Positions 35,801 through 45,371 of a stretch of DNA of 64,000 nt are shown here, in pieces (the stretch's first letter is position 1; each line of letters starts with the position of its first letter). This stretch comes from Datisca glomerata (taxonomy: Eukaryota; Streptophyta; Magnoliopsida; Cucurbitales; Datiscaceae). A model generated the notes under the pieces. That model was not told the origin of the DNA. It saw only the letters and a program-made list of their open reading frames with translations, and ran no database searches. The stretch is from positions 372,001 to 436,000 of the forward strand of contig QANY01009342.1 in the NCBI GenBank assembly GCA_003255025.1. Reading direction: 5' to 3'. The translations under genes and the position numbers were made by a program.

Positions 35801-36408
35801 TTTTGGCGGTGTATTCTGCTCAATCACCACACTTACTCGTTCTGTCAAGAAAGCAGTCTTCTTGACATGATGCTTCCTTTTTACAATGCACATATCCTTT
35901 ATAACTTTAGCAAAAGCAGGCACTTGCTTAATGATATGAAGCAAAGGAAGATTAATCTTCACTTATGTCAAGTGCTCTAGGATCTCATTTTGACTTTCCA
36001 GTACTTTTCCAGTAGGATGGAGGGCTTGGGGGAAAGTAACGTTAGCTGGAGATTCAGTTAGCTCATTATTCTTAGAGGTTTCAATTGGAGTACTCAGAGT
36101 GGTAGTACTTGTTGTTGGTCCTTCCAAAATTTTACTACGAGTACTGATAACATTGACTTCTTTGAGATTTTGACCATCATGATTAGAAGTTTGTGCCATA
36201 TGTTGCCCCTTTTATTGTGCTTGAGGGGAAAAATTTTCACGTTCATGAATAGCCAAAGCTCTAGTTAGCTTTGAAACCTGACTGAAAAGTGATTCAAACT
36301 TCTGGTTTGTCTTGCTCTGCGCCTCCATAAAAGCTTGTAAAGTATTCTCAAGAGAGCTCCTTGGTGGTTGAGCATTGTATTGAGAAGCAGAGTAAGGCGT
36401 TAGTGGTT
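32834..36408 (-). mobile_element. Gypsy gag 3' part, protease, RNase H and integrase, inverted
   Basis: Read on the minus strand the order is gag C-terminal part (36408-35963, RSSLENTLQAFMEAQ), aspartic protease-like region (35642-35962), a reduced RT, RNase H (34530-34784, MCDASNFVVGVVLGQ and LTTEKQLLAVVFALDKF), an integrase zinc-binding remnant (about 34080-34200) and an integrase core (33498-33737, SNAYHSQTNGQAELANREI). The integrase C-terminal segment is at 33129-33356. The RT core with its YxDD box is deleted and many stops occur. The protease motif D-S/T-G is altered to LDLAAS. This strand is opposite to the flanking LTRs and 5' gag, so the block has been inverted within its own element. 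Confidence 0.88.
34929..35047. repeat. Short direct duplication in the inverted Gypsy block
   Basis: The phrase 'ataaaaatca(a/g)catgacc' followed by 'aagattg' and 'tcagcaatcagat' occurs at 34929-34979 and 34988-35047. It lies near where the RT core is missing, so it may be a scar of that deletion. Confidence 0.6.
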
Positions 36409-36413
36409 GCGGT

Positions 36414-37397
36414 TGCTGGACGTCGCGGCGCGTACGCGACGGAAGCGTGGAGGCGTATGACCTTTTAAAAAATTAAAATTTTAATAAGAATCGAATCTTC
36501 TAATAAAATAAATCTTATGCAACGCCAAGATGATCCAATAAAAACTTTTATTGAAATTTTTTTTCAATCAGTCAGGATCCATTATATATTTATAAGTTAA
36601 ATCGACAACATACACGGTTAGGAATCATATACCTCTTGTAGTCTATATCAAGTGTCTTTGTAAATAATTAATGCACTTAAAGGATCAATGGACTCTAAGA
36701 TCTACACCAAGATCTTCCAAATCTTACGCAACGCCAAGATGATCAAATAAAAACTTTTATTGAAAACTCTTTTTCAATCAGTCAGGATCCATTACATATT
36801 TATAAGTTAAATCGACAACATACAAGGTTAGAAATCATATACCTCTTGTATTCTATATCAAGTGTCTTTGCAAACAATTAATGCACTTAAAGGATCAGTA
36901 GACTCCAAGATCTATACCAAAATCTTCCACGTCAATCCTCAACGCACTAGGATGTGTGTGGCACGTAGAATATTACTGAGAATTACTTTAGTGAGACGAT
37001 TCTCCAAAAAATGTGATGATTATTTTTTTAGAGATTTAATTAACATTTAATCACAGAAGAAAATCTTTCTGACACCAATCATGTTCTCAATTTAACTCTT
37101 GATTGATGAACTGATGATCTGATCAACTGATTCTCTCCTCTTTTTTGACAACCAAGGCCATTAGAATAATACCTGTGTATATTCTAGATAATGACGTATC
37201 AGAATTTTAGGGTTAAACTGAAATAATATTTAATTATAAAATTACCAATTGTAGTGGGACCCATTGCACCTGTGCACAACTGCAGTGCCACATGGTACTG
37301 CAGTGTTGCACACTCACTACTTTAGTCTATGTCAATTTTTGATACCCTATCAGTGATTGACATATGACAATTACTGTGAATTAAATATTGATTTTAT
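36414..37397 (-). mobile_element. Copia family A LTR, U5-side portion, inverted
   Basis: On the minus strand this ends ...GACGTCCAGCA at 36414, matching the ...GACCAGCA end of the LTR at 28499-30705, and is followed by ACCGC. Going the other way, similarity continues to about 37397, so the U3 half is missing. It is the inferred 3' LTR of Copia A element 1, now facing its 5' LTR. A 209-bp segment is tandemly duplicated inside it. Confidence 0.88.
36515..36928. repeat. 209-bp tandem duplication inside the Copia A LTR
   Basis: Unit 1 (36515-36723) and unit 2 (36724-36928) both start 'tta(t/c)gcaacgccaagatg', continue through 'caatcagtcaggatccatta', and end near 'aatcttcca'. The other LTR copies have this segment once. 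Confidence 0.92.
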
Positions 37398-37701
37398 ACA
37401 CCATTCATAGTTTGCGGAATGTTAGTTGTCATGTTCAGGGATGATTTTGGTCAAAACTGGAAGAAACATTTGAGCCTCTTTGAAAGTGAGTTATTTATTC
37501 AAAAAAGAGAAGAAAAATAAAGAAGAAGAAGAAGAAAAAAGAAAAGAAACAAGAAATTTAGTTCAACAAAGTCTTCTGCTGAATGTTTGTTTAAAATACT
37601 TAGATAATCTTGTTAAAATTTCCTTCCAATTTTATTTTTCATGTTTTGTTTCTAGTTTACACTTGAATTTCTAAGGTGTAGCCATATCTAGTTGGGGTTT
37701 G
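37398..37701 (+). mobile_element. Gypsy 3' untranslated region with polypurine tract
   Basis: This short segment is in the original plus orientation, between the inversion junction and the 3' LTR. It includes a GAA-rich stretch (about 37500-37560) and, just before the LTR, 'gttggggtttg', a plausible decayed polypurine tract. The frame at 37480-37674 is a product of the GAA-rich run. Confidence 0.65.
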
Positions 37702-39252
37702 TGATAAGTACTCGAAAATATATTTAATATGTTAATAATTGCCAAATTAAATTAGGTTTAAATTAAATATTTTCATGTAATTAATACAAAAATATTGTGA
37801 TTTGAAAATATTTAACTTTAATTTAGTTCAAATTATTTTTTAGGAAAAATAAACAATTGGGTCAAGATTGTAAAGGTAATATATGGAAGTTCATGAGAAT
37901 AGCCCAAAAAAGGAGCCAAAATGAAGAGTCCAAGTCAAAACCCAAGCCCAAGCCGTGAAGAGTCGTCTTCTCCTTTCTCTGCCACGTGTTATGCTCTGTA
38001 GCATTCGTAAAGGCCGAGTCGTGCCAGCCGAGCCGCAAGCCGCCCCTTTCACTTCTCTTCCAAAGGGTCTCATTTTCTTTATTGTTGACCAATTAGTTTC
38101 TGACACATCATCAGGCCATTACTTTCTTATATCCCAAACCTGATGTTTGCTCCAACCAAAACACTAACTTGCCGCCACGTGTCCCTCTACGTCTCCAAAG
38201 CTCTTCGTTCATGAATTAAACGATGACACGTGTCTTCCTTTTGGTTTCATTTGATTAAATAGCTTATGGTCTGTTTGGAGTGGTATTTAGCATGTAACTC
38301 TCCAAATTAAATCATTTTAATCGTCTTTACTTCATTCCAACATTTTTTTAAATTGTTTTTATTGTATTTTATAATATTTTGGCAACCTAAAAATACTATA
38401 AATTGTGGGTCTTGCCTTGTGTTATGCATCAAGTTTTTCTTTAATAAAATTATAGTGAAATTTAGTCTATCTTCTTCTTTCTCTTATTCTTATTTTTCTC
38501 ATACTTTCTTTTTAAAATTTGTGAGAAATGTTTAGCTAGATAGGCTAAATTCATTTGGTAAGGTTAGAGATGAAATTATATGTGTAGTTTCTTATCTGGA
38601 TTTTAATTCTTAATGTTCTTTAAGTTTATAAATTTGAGTATATCATATTTCTTCTATCTTTTTCTTCAAATTATTTGTTAATATAATTGTGTTGTCAATT
38701 TCATATAAATTTAGTCAAGCTCTTTTTATGTGGAATTTTGTATGATATAATTATATTGATAAAATTGTGTTTGTTTTATAATTAGTCTTTTATTACAATA
38801 ATACCTAAGTTATATTGTCATTTTTGGATTTCTTATAAGATGATCTCATTTTCACATGTGCTAAATGCAAAAAATTGATTTAATCAAATACATTATTTTT
38901 TAAAATATGTTCTTTAACTCTTTATTTTCCAATTGATTATTTGAGATGTGAAATTTTCAATTGAGTATTTCGTGAATCAAAATCCAAATAAGTAAATGAA
39001 TCATATAATGAATTCTTGTCACCTTACCACTTTTTATTATTGACTTTTTATCAAATAAAATTTTTCCGTTTTAAAAATCATTTTCAACAACAAAATTAAA
39101 CTTTCATTATCTTTTTTTATTTACTTTATTTATCTCCAAAATTACTTGTCCAACATCTCTTATTTACTTGTTTTTAGTTACCTGCTCATGGATACGACCG
39201 CCCGATCTACATTACATCGATCGTTTTGTCTCGACAAGTTTGGGCGTGATCA
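37702..39252 (+). mobile_element. Ty3/Gypsy 3' LTR (1.55 kb)
   Basis: It starts TGATAAGTACTCG and ends ...GGGCGTGATCA. It is collinear with the LTR at 25135-26674, differing by scattered substitutions and small indels that imply an insertion that is not very recent. AAGAC follows it directly. Frames at 37862-38143 on either strand are chance frames inside the LTR. Confidence 0.93.
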
Positions 39253-39257
39253 AAGAC
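39253..39257. repeat. Target-site duplication (right) of the Gypsy element
   Basis: AAGAC directly follows the 3' LTR and equals 25130-25134. The LINE frame resumes across it. Confidence 0.9.
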
Positions 39258-39775
39258 CATCTGGCCCTGGGGCTGTTTCAGCTCCCAAAGAAAAAACAGC
39301 CAATTTACCTCTTCAATAGTAATCTGTTTGATTAGATCAAGGTTAATATCAGGGGTCATCAGTTGATCACAATTATTCAGCACCCAATCAGAGTCATAAC
39401 AAGGTTCAACAGAGAAGATACCAGTGAAAAAGTCCTTGAAAATATTTGCAAGTGCAACAAGTTCCTCAACCCACATGCCTTGAGGATTTTCAATACTAAT
39501 GATGCGGTTTTGGGCTCTTCTCCTTGTACAGAACTGTGAAAGAAACTAGAATTCTTATTCCCAAACTTCAGCCAATAAATTTTTGCTATCTGGGCCGAGA
39601 AACACTCTTCATTCTACCAAATCTCTGCCGGATTGGATTTCAGAAAGGATTTTTCCTTCCAATCAAGGGGCACATCATCCTTAAGGTCCTTCAGCCTGTA
39701 TTAAATATCCAAGATTTCCCCCATATTATTACCCCTAATATTATTACTCCAAGACTTGATTTCATCCTTATAAGA
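39253..39775 (-). mobile_element. LINE relic, 5' part (upstream of RT)
   Basis: The minus strand carries the stretch that precedes the RT domain in plant L1-like ORF2, including NRIISIENPQGMWVEELVALANIFKDFF. Near the Gypsy junction is a form of the conserved KAPGPDGL segment. Sequence beyond the insertion (25129 downward, minus strand) continues as PGSFSQKH. The two pieces are therefore one LINE. The endonuclease part is not seen. The boundary with the neighbouring Copia LTR is at about 39775-39787. Confidence 0.85.
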
Positions 39776-40561
39776 GTAGTTTTGTTCTCCAATTATTGGT
39801 TCGTAAATTAAAGCTGATAAAAATTACCCTTTTACTCTTATAATTACCTATTGATCCTTAAGTACCATTAATTTACTAGTGAATGGTCAATTTATAATTG
39901 TATTATAAATTTGAGCTCAATAACCATTCAGTTCCAGAATTAACACTTAAGAGAACCAATATACAATATGTTAGGAAAGCTTAGATTCCAAATCTTGTAA
40001 GATCATGTTTCTTGCCATCCATGTCACTGAATCTCCAAAACAAAAGTCACTAACCTGTTTTACAAACAAAACTTAACGAGTGAATCAAAAGATCCAGTAG
40101 ACATGCATATGAGTTCATGATTACTAAAGATTCAGACTGGTCTATATATAATCATAAGCTTTGATGGGTATAAAATCTTTATGATAAACGATAAGTTAAT
40201 AAAGATATTAATCCATATCGATCATGTCATATACAATCTAATTATATAAATTACATTCGCTAAGATGTCTATCCACATCAATGATCTGAATCTAGTGTAT
40301 TCATAATGTCTAGTGAATTGTATTAGCAGTCATTCATTAAAGATTTCATACTTTAATATATTGTGGACTATTTTATTCATTATCTATGATCTTAATCCTC
40401 TAGTACTTATACAAAATTATAATCTCATTAATGAATATGAATTTTATATAAATAGAATATAAAGTAATAAATATTAACTACATAATCAATTCTATATAAT
40501 AATAGCCTAGCTATGCATTGATGTATACTATACATTGCGGATAAAAAATGAAAAAAAAAAT

Positions 40562-40632
40562 GCGGATATAGTTGAATGGTAAAATTTCTCTTTGCCAAGG
40601 AGAAGATGCGGGTTCGATTCCCGCTATCCGCC
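40562..40632 (+). tRNA. trnG-GCC: Plastid-type tRNA-Gly(GCC), relocated copy
   Basis: The 71-base sequence folds as a cloverleaf. The acceptor stem is GCGGATA/TATCCGC, the anticodon stem TCTCT/GGAGA encloses loop TTGCCAA with anticodon GCC, and the T arm is GCGGGTTCGATTCCCGC. Compared with the chloroplast gene as I remember it, two CpG positions in the D arm and variable region read TpG, as expected from methylated-cytosine decay in the nucleus. The plastid promoter context is not expected to work here, so I treat it as a non-functional copy. Confidence 0.85.
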
Positions 40633-40762
40633 CAGGATAAGGATAATGGGTAAATGTTTTTAATTTAATAGGATAAAGGATTAAGTCTAGTTGACCATGA
40701 TAGGATAGTGGTTCTATCCTCCCCTCTTCTTTTCCTCCCACCCCAAAAGAAAAAAAAAATGT

Positions 40763-40783
40763 TGCGGAGACGGGATTTGAACC
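40763..40783 (-). pseudogene. trnfM-CAU: Plastid trnfM-CAU remnant (3' end only)
   Basis: The last 21 bases of the initiator-Met tRNA (T arm and acceptor 3' side), on the minus strand. The match stops abruptly where the LTR sequence resumes. The other two thirds of the tRNA are absent. Confidence 0.75.
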
Positions 40784-40893
40784 TTGAAGTTATTCAACAA
40801 TAATTCGAAAGAACAATTATAAAAAAAATGTAATTTCATTATTTTCATCTTAAAAATGTCTTAGCACATGCTTTGAGGGCACTATGTCCAACA

Positions 40894-43310
40894 ATCTTCC
40901 ACTTGCCCTAAAGCAAATATGACATTTCTCTCAACCCCATATTACGCACATGACCCTCAAATGACTTCGCACGAAGTGTCTTGGTAAAAGGATCAGACAG
41001 GTTCTGATCTAACGTTATCTTCATAACAGTCATATCCCATCGATGCACAATCTCTCTTACAAGATGATATTTCCTCTCAATGTGATTGCCCCTCTTGTGA
41101 CTCCTTGGTTCTTTGGAATTAACTTTCATCCCACTGTTGTCACAATACAGGAATAATGGTTCCTGTGGTTTGTCGTTTATCGATTAATGATAAAAGTGGT
41201 CTGATCTCATTGAATGCTAATTCTTCGAGAACTACTCTGCTCTAAGGTTTGTAGTTTTTCTTATAGTCGTGTTCAAGAAAAGTAACATTTGTCGGTACAA
41301 ACACCCTTGTGAATATAAAAGTTCCCACCTCTTATTTCTAGAGCATAGCCAACAAATATACACACTTCAGACCTTGAGTCTAACTTTTCAGCCTTGCGTC
41401 TACGAACGTGAGCTAGACATCCACATATACAGAAATGACGCAAACTATGTTTGGAGCCATTCTATAATTCAAAATGTAGGTTGCCATTCGAAGTGCATAT
41501 CCCCAAAATGTGAGTGATAGTGATGAGTGGCTTGACATAGACTTAACCATATCCAATAAGGTTCGATTTCTCTTTTCTAAAACATCATTTTGATGTGGCG
41601 CTCCAGATGTTATGAGTTGGGATAGAATTCCATACTCCAACATGTAATCCATGAATTCTAAATCCAAGTATTCACCATCTCGATCTGATCGAAGTGTTTT
41701 CAATGATGTACCTACTGGCTTTTCAGCTTCAGCTTTGAAGTCCTTAAACTTTTCAAAAGTTTTAGACTTTCTATGCATAAGGTAAGCATAACCATATTTA
41801 GAGTAATCATCAATAAAAGTGACAAATTACTCATACTCACCTCTAGCTTGTACATTGATCGGTCTACAGACCTCACTATGTACTAGCTCAAGTGGTTCAT
41901 TGGCTCTTTGGCCCTTTCTAGAGAAAAGTCTCTTGGTCATTTTACCCTCTAATCAAGATTGACAAACTGGAAGAGTCCTAACTTTTAGTTCTCTCAAAGT
42001 ACTATGCTTTGTTAACTGGTTTAATCTATCTAGATTAATATGTCTCAAACTAAGATGTCATAGATATGTGTCGTCATCATAAGAAACTCTTTATCGTTTG
42101 TTAATGTTAGGATTCACCACTTTAAACAATTCAGAATTATATAACGCATGTTCAGTTGGTTTTAAGCATATATAGTCCATTCGAAACTTTAGCATGATAA
42201 ATATTTAATCCATTTATTGAAATAATAAATTGATTATTAATAAAAGAATCTTCAAAAGATTGTTAATGAATTAATGAAAGAGATATCAAATTTCTAAAAA
42301 ATCCAGGAATAAAATAAATATTATTCAAAACAAGAAAATTATTTCCAAAATGAAGATAGATTGTCCCTAATACTTTCGCTGACACAAGCGCACCACTGCC
42401 AACTCTCAATATTACCTCGCCATCAGCAAGTTCTCTTGCCGAATCAAGCATCTGTAAAAAAAGTACATACATGAATAGTGGCTCATGAATCCAATATCTA
42501 GGATGACGAATCAAATTTCACTAAATAAACTTCTAGTACAAGTAAATCAAATTCACTTTTCTTTTCCAGCTCAGAGAAATACGTTTTACAGTTTCTCTTC
42601 TAGTGACCTTCAACTCCACAGTGGAAACATTTTCCCTTGGGTTTGATGTCGCCTTTGTTCTTCTTGGCCTTGGGTGACCTTTTGTCTTTCTTTCCTCTTT
42701 TTTTCTTACTCTTGTCCTTGCCGTTGTTCTTCTTCTTTTTGTTGTTCTTAACAACATTGGAAGAAGGTTTTTTCTCAACAACAGTTGCCTTGCCCTCTCT
42801 GGTCATACTCTTATTGAGTGACTAAAAAGTCTACTGTTCATTCAATAATTGGTTCGTGTTGAATTTAAACTTGTTCATAACATAGTTGGTGGTGAATGTG
42901 GAAAAAGCAGGTGTGAGCGATTCAAGTATAATAGTTCGTTCATCAATGGTAGCCTCATGTACTTCTTCATCATGCATTATATTGATCATGTTCAAAATAC
43001 GTTCACGCCTAGAAGTACATTTCTTCATCTTGGTTGTCATGTAGCTCCTAGTAGCCTTATGACGAATTTGATTAGACTGCTGCTCAAATATCGCCTGTAA
43101 AGATTCCATATTCTCATAGGCAGTTTCCACGCTTTCATGCTTGGTTCTCAGAACATCATTCATGCTCATAAGCTTGTAGAATTTAGCTTTGTTGTTGGAT
43201 TGAATCCAAGCATCAAACTTGTCCCTAACATTCTTAGGGGCATTGGCCGGGGACTTCTCAGGACATTTATCAATAAGAACAAATTTATGGCTCTCACAAA
43301 TTAACATGAA
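40894..43310 (-). mobile_element. Copia A element 2 coding region: gag, protease, integrase, RNase H end (RT deleted)
   Basis: On the minus strand the order is gag (43307-42831, opening MLICESHKFV), then a Lys-rich linker with knuckle CFHCGVEGH (42600-42806). A protease region follows (42263-42514, with a broken LDSGA motif near 42500), then the integrase core (41413-41778, SGAPHQNDVLEKRNRTLLDM) and its C-terminal part with VCIFVGYALEIRGG near 41300. A terminal RNase H segment (40908-41129, HIERKYHLVREIVHRWDMTV and NLSDPFTKTL) precedes a purine tract and the 3' LTR. The whole RT and most of RNase H are missing between about 41130 and 41220. Stops are present, so the element cannot be autonomous. 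Confidence 0.9.
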
Positions 43311-45357
43311 GTTTTAATTTGACTTTCATCTTATGAAATTATCACCATTTAATTTCTCAAGTGCAAGTAAAGCTATAATAGGGTTGCCTATGGTAGGAAA
43401 GTAAACGTGATGTTTGAATGCAACATATTAAACACATAAATTTAACATTTACTAATCCACGATAAGATAACCTAACAAATAATGTGCCGCCTTAGGGTTG
43501 GTCAGATTAATTTTAGACTGTCTATGAGAAATTCTCATCCTTATTAATTAAAACTCAAAATATCTCATATTTTCTCTTTTAATAATAAGGTCTCGGTTAT
43601 TTGGCCAAGTCATAATTATCCATTCAAAGCGTAATTCTGACATTGTGAGTGCAACCCATTATTTCAGATTTCATGACTTGATTTAGAATATGTCGCCTAT
43701 GTGCCGGTCAAAACTAAACTACATAACTTAGTCCTATCTTCTTAAGAAGTTGAACCTTGATTTTGATATAGCTCAAAACCTTCCTTAGGGAGATGAAAAC
43801 AAAGCTATCTCGAGGCCCTCACTGTACCTCACGATGTTGTACTAATGATGGAGACCATAGTTCACATTGACATGTCAACCTTCTCCCACTCACTATTTTA
43901 GGATAATATGTTTCTATTTTAACTAATCAATTAATTCTAAACTAATTACTACTTAAAATAACCTTATGAATGTAAAATTAGCAGTTAATCCAATCTAATT
44001 GGTCTAAGTTCATTTAACATTCTAAAGAGCTCAAGTTAAAATTAGGCGAACTTATAATAACTAATTAATTATATTCATCAAACTTTAATAAAACTCTTTT
44101 AATAAAGGCTGTATCCTAAATGTTACTAAAGTCTTTAAAGTATTGTGAATACCAAGTTTTAACTAATTAAAACCTATAAATTTACATACAATTAATTTCT
44201 CAAAATAATTTATATTAACATATTAGGAAAGTCCTAATCAATCATGTTTCTACTAATGAGATGTCTGATTAAATAAAACTATGTGGGGTTTCATGTATGG
44301 CATGTGATCGACTAATGCATTGTCATATTATCAACCAAATCAATAAACATTTATGTAATAATTAAATAATAAAATGATGAACCAAGTGACTATTGGATAT
44401 TTTTAAATTACAACCTTTAAAAAATAGAAATACTTACAAAGAGAACTTCAAGAATACGTATTTTCCAAATAGCTCCTTCTTCACCAAATGTTCATCTTCG
44501 TAATCTTCAAGCTTTAATCAAAACCTTTTTAATTAGGATAAACTATTTTTTCTAATTAAATAATCTCATTAATTATCCTTTTAAAATTAATTAAATTTGA
44601 TTGTCAAAAAATAATTTGATGACTAATCAAACTTTGGTTAAACCCAATCAATTAATTAATTTTAATTTTAAAAAAAATTGAAATAGAAATTAACCTTTTA
44701 AAAATCAAAATTCAAATTTTAAAATTCAAAATTTAAAATTCAAAATTCAAAATTTCAAAAACTCAAAATCAGAATTTAAAATTTTAAAGATAAGGATAGG
44801 ATTTGGGTTTTCGCGACACATAGTAAGAATCGGGTAACACGGTATCAGGGTTTTTGCGAAACTTCCCTTACAATAACAATAGTTGCCTCCAATGATGAGA
44901 CTGTCCCACTGGCGCGCCCATGCACCGCCATCACCATCGCCATCAACCACCGTCAGTGGTTCAACCGCCGGGGTCCTTAACGGCGGCAGCACCACCGACG
45001 TCAATGCCAGAAATCTAATTTCCGGTGCTTGAATTCCTTTTTTTCTTCTTTCGTCTCCTGCGTTCTTCATTTTCTTGCGATCGGAATTATACAACATGAT
45101 ATTCAATATAAAATTATAAAATTTCTATCCCCAAAATAGCTTACACAAGATTTAAGAAAAAAATAAAGAACAAAGTCTACTCCCAAAAGTCACCATACAA
45201 TTAACGATTCATCATTAAACATACATTCAAAAAATAAATCATCTATTCATTCATACATATCAATATATATATATATATATGTATATGTATATGTATATAT
45301 AATGTGAACGGTGCAAGAACACTCACACAATATTTAATATACAAATATATAAAGACC
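43311..45357 (-). mobile_element. Copia A element 2 leader
   Basis: The untranslated leader between primer site and gag. It aligns in blocks with 30720-32700 (for example the 'gaaggttttgagct' and 'cacattgacatgtcaa' regions). It contains a GC-rich patch at about 44890-45010 and a TA-rich microsatellite. The frames at 44747-45106 and 45243-45635 come from this leader and the LTR end and are not supported as genes. Confidence 0.7.
45263..45300. repeat. (TA)n / TATATG microsatellite
   Basis: An uninterrupted AT dinucleotide run grades into 'gtatatgtatatgtatata'. It lies in the Copia A leader next to the primer site. Confidence 0.9.
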
Positions 45358-45369
45358 GCTCTAATACCA
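45358..45369 (-). other. Primer-binding site of Copia A element 2
   Basis: On the minus strand TGGTATTAGAGC lies two bases after the LTR end ...CCAACA at 45372. It is the same site as in element 1. Confidence 0.85.
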
Positions 45370-45371
45370 AT

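Larger units (their letters stand above)
40456..40784 (+). other. Nuclear insertion of chloroplast DNA (trnG-GCC to trnfM-CAU region)
   Basis: This block contains a complete chloroplast-type trnG-GCC, its downstream spacer, and the 3' end of a convergent trnfM-CAU. That is the conserved plastome gene order and orientation at this locus. Family A LTR sequence resumes on both sides ('tataaat' before, 'tattcaacaataattc' after), so plastid DNA was inserted into the LTR. The sequence left of trnG is presumably the psbZ-trnG spacer. Exact edges are uncertain by a few bases. Confidence 0.85.
39776..40893 (-). mobile_element. Copia family A 3' LTR of element 2, truncated
   Basis: On the minus strand the LTR starts TGTTGGACATAGTGCC at 40893, right after a purine-rich 'ggcaagtggaagat'. 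It runs to about 39776, where the U5 half is lost against the LINE. It matches 46765-47554 of the 5' LTR. A chloroplast-derived insert (40456-40784) interrupts it. Confidence 0.85.

Noticed and set aside
37480..37674. Lys/Glu-rich plus-strand frame
   Set aside because: Produced by the GAA-rich tract just upstream of the Gypsy 3' LTR.
40562..40632. A functional nuclear tRNA-Gly gene
   Set aside because: The sequence and neighbouring trnfM remnant are plastid-type and lie inside a retrotransposon LTR, so it is a transferred copy.
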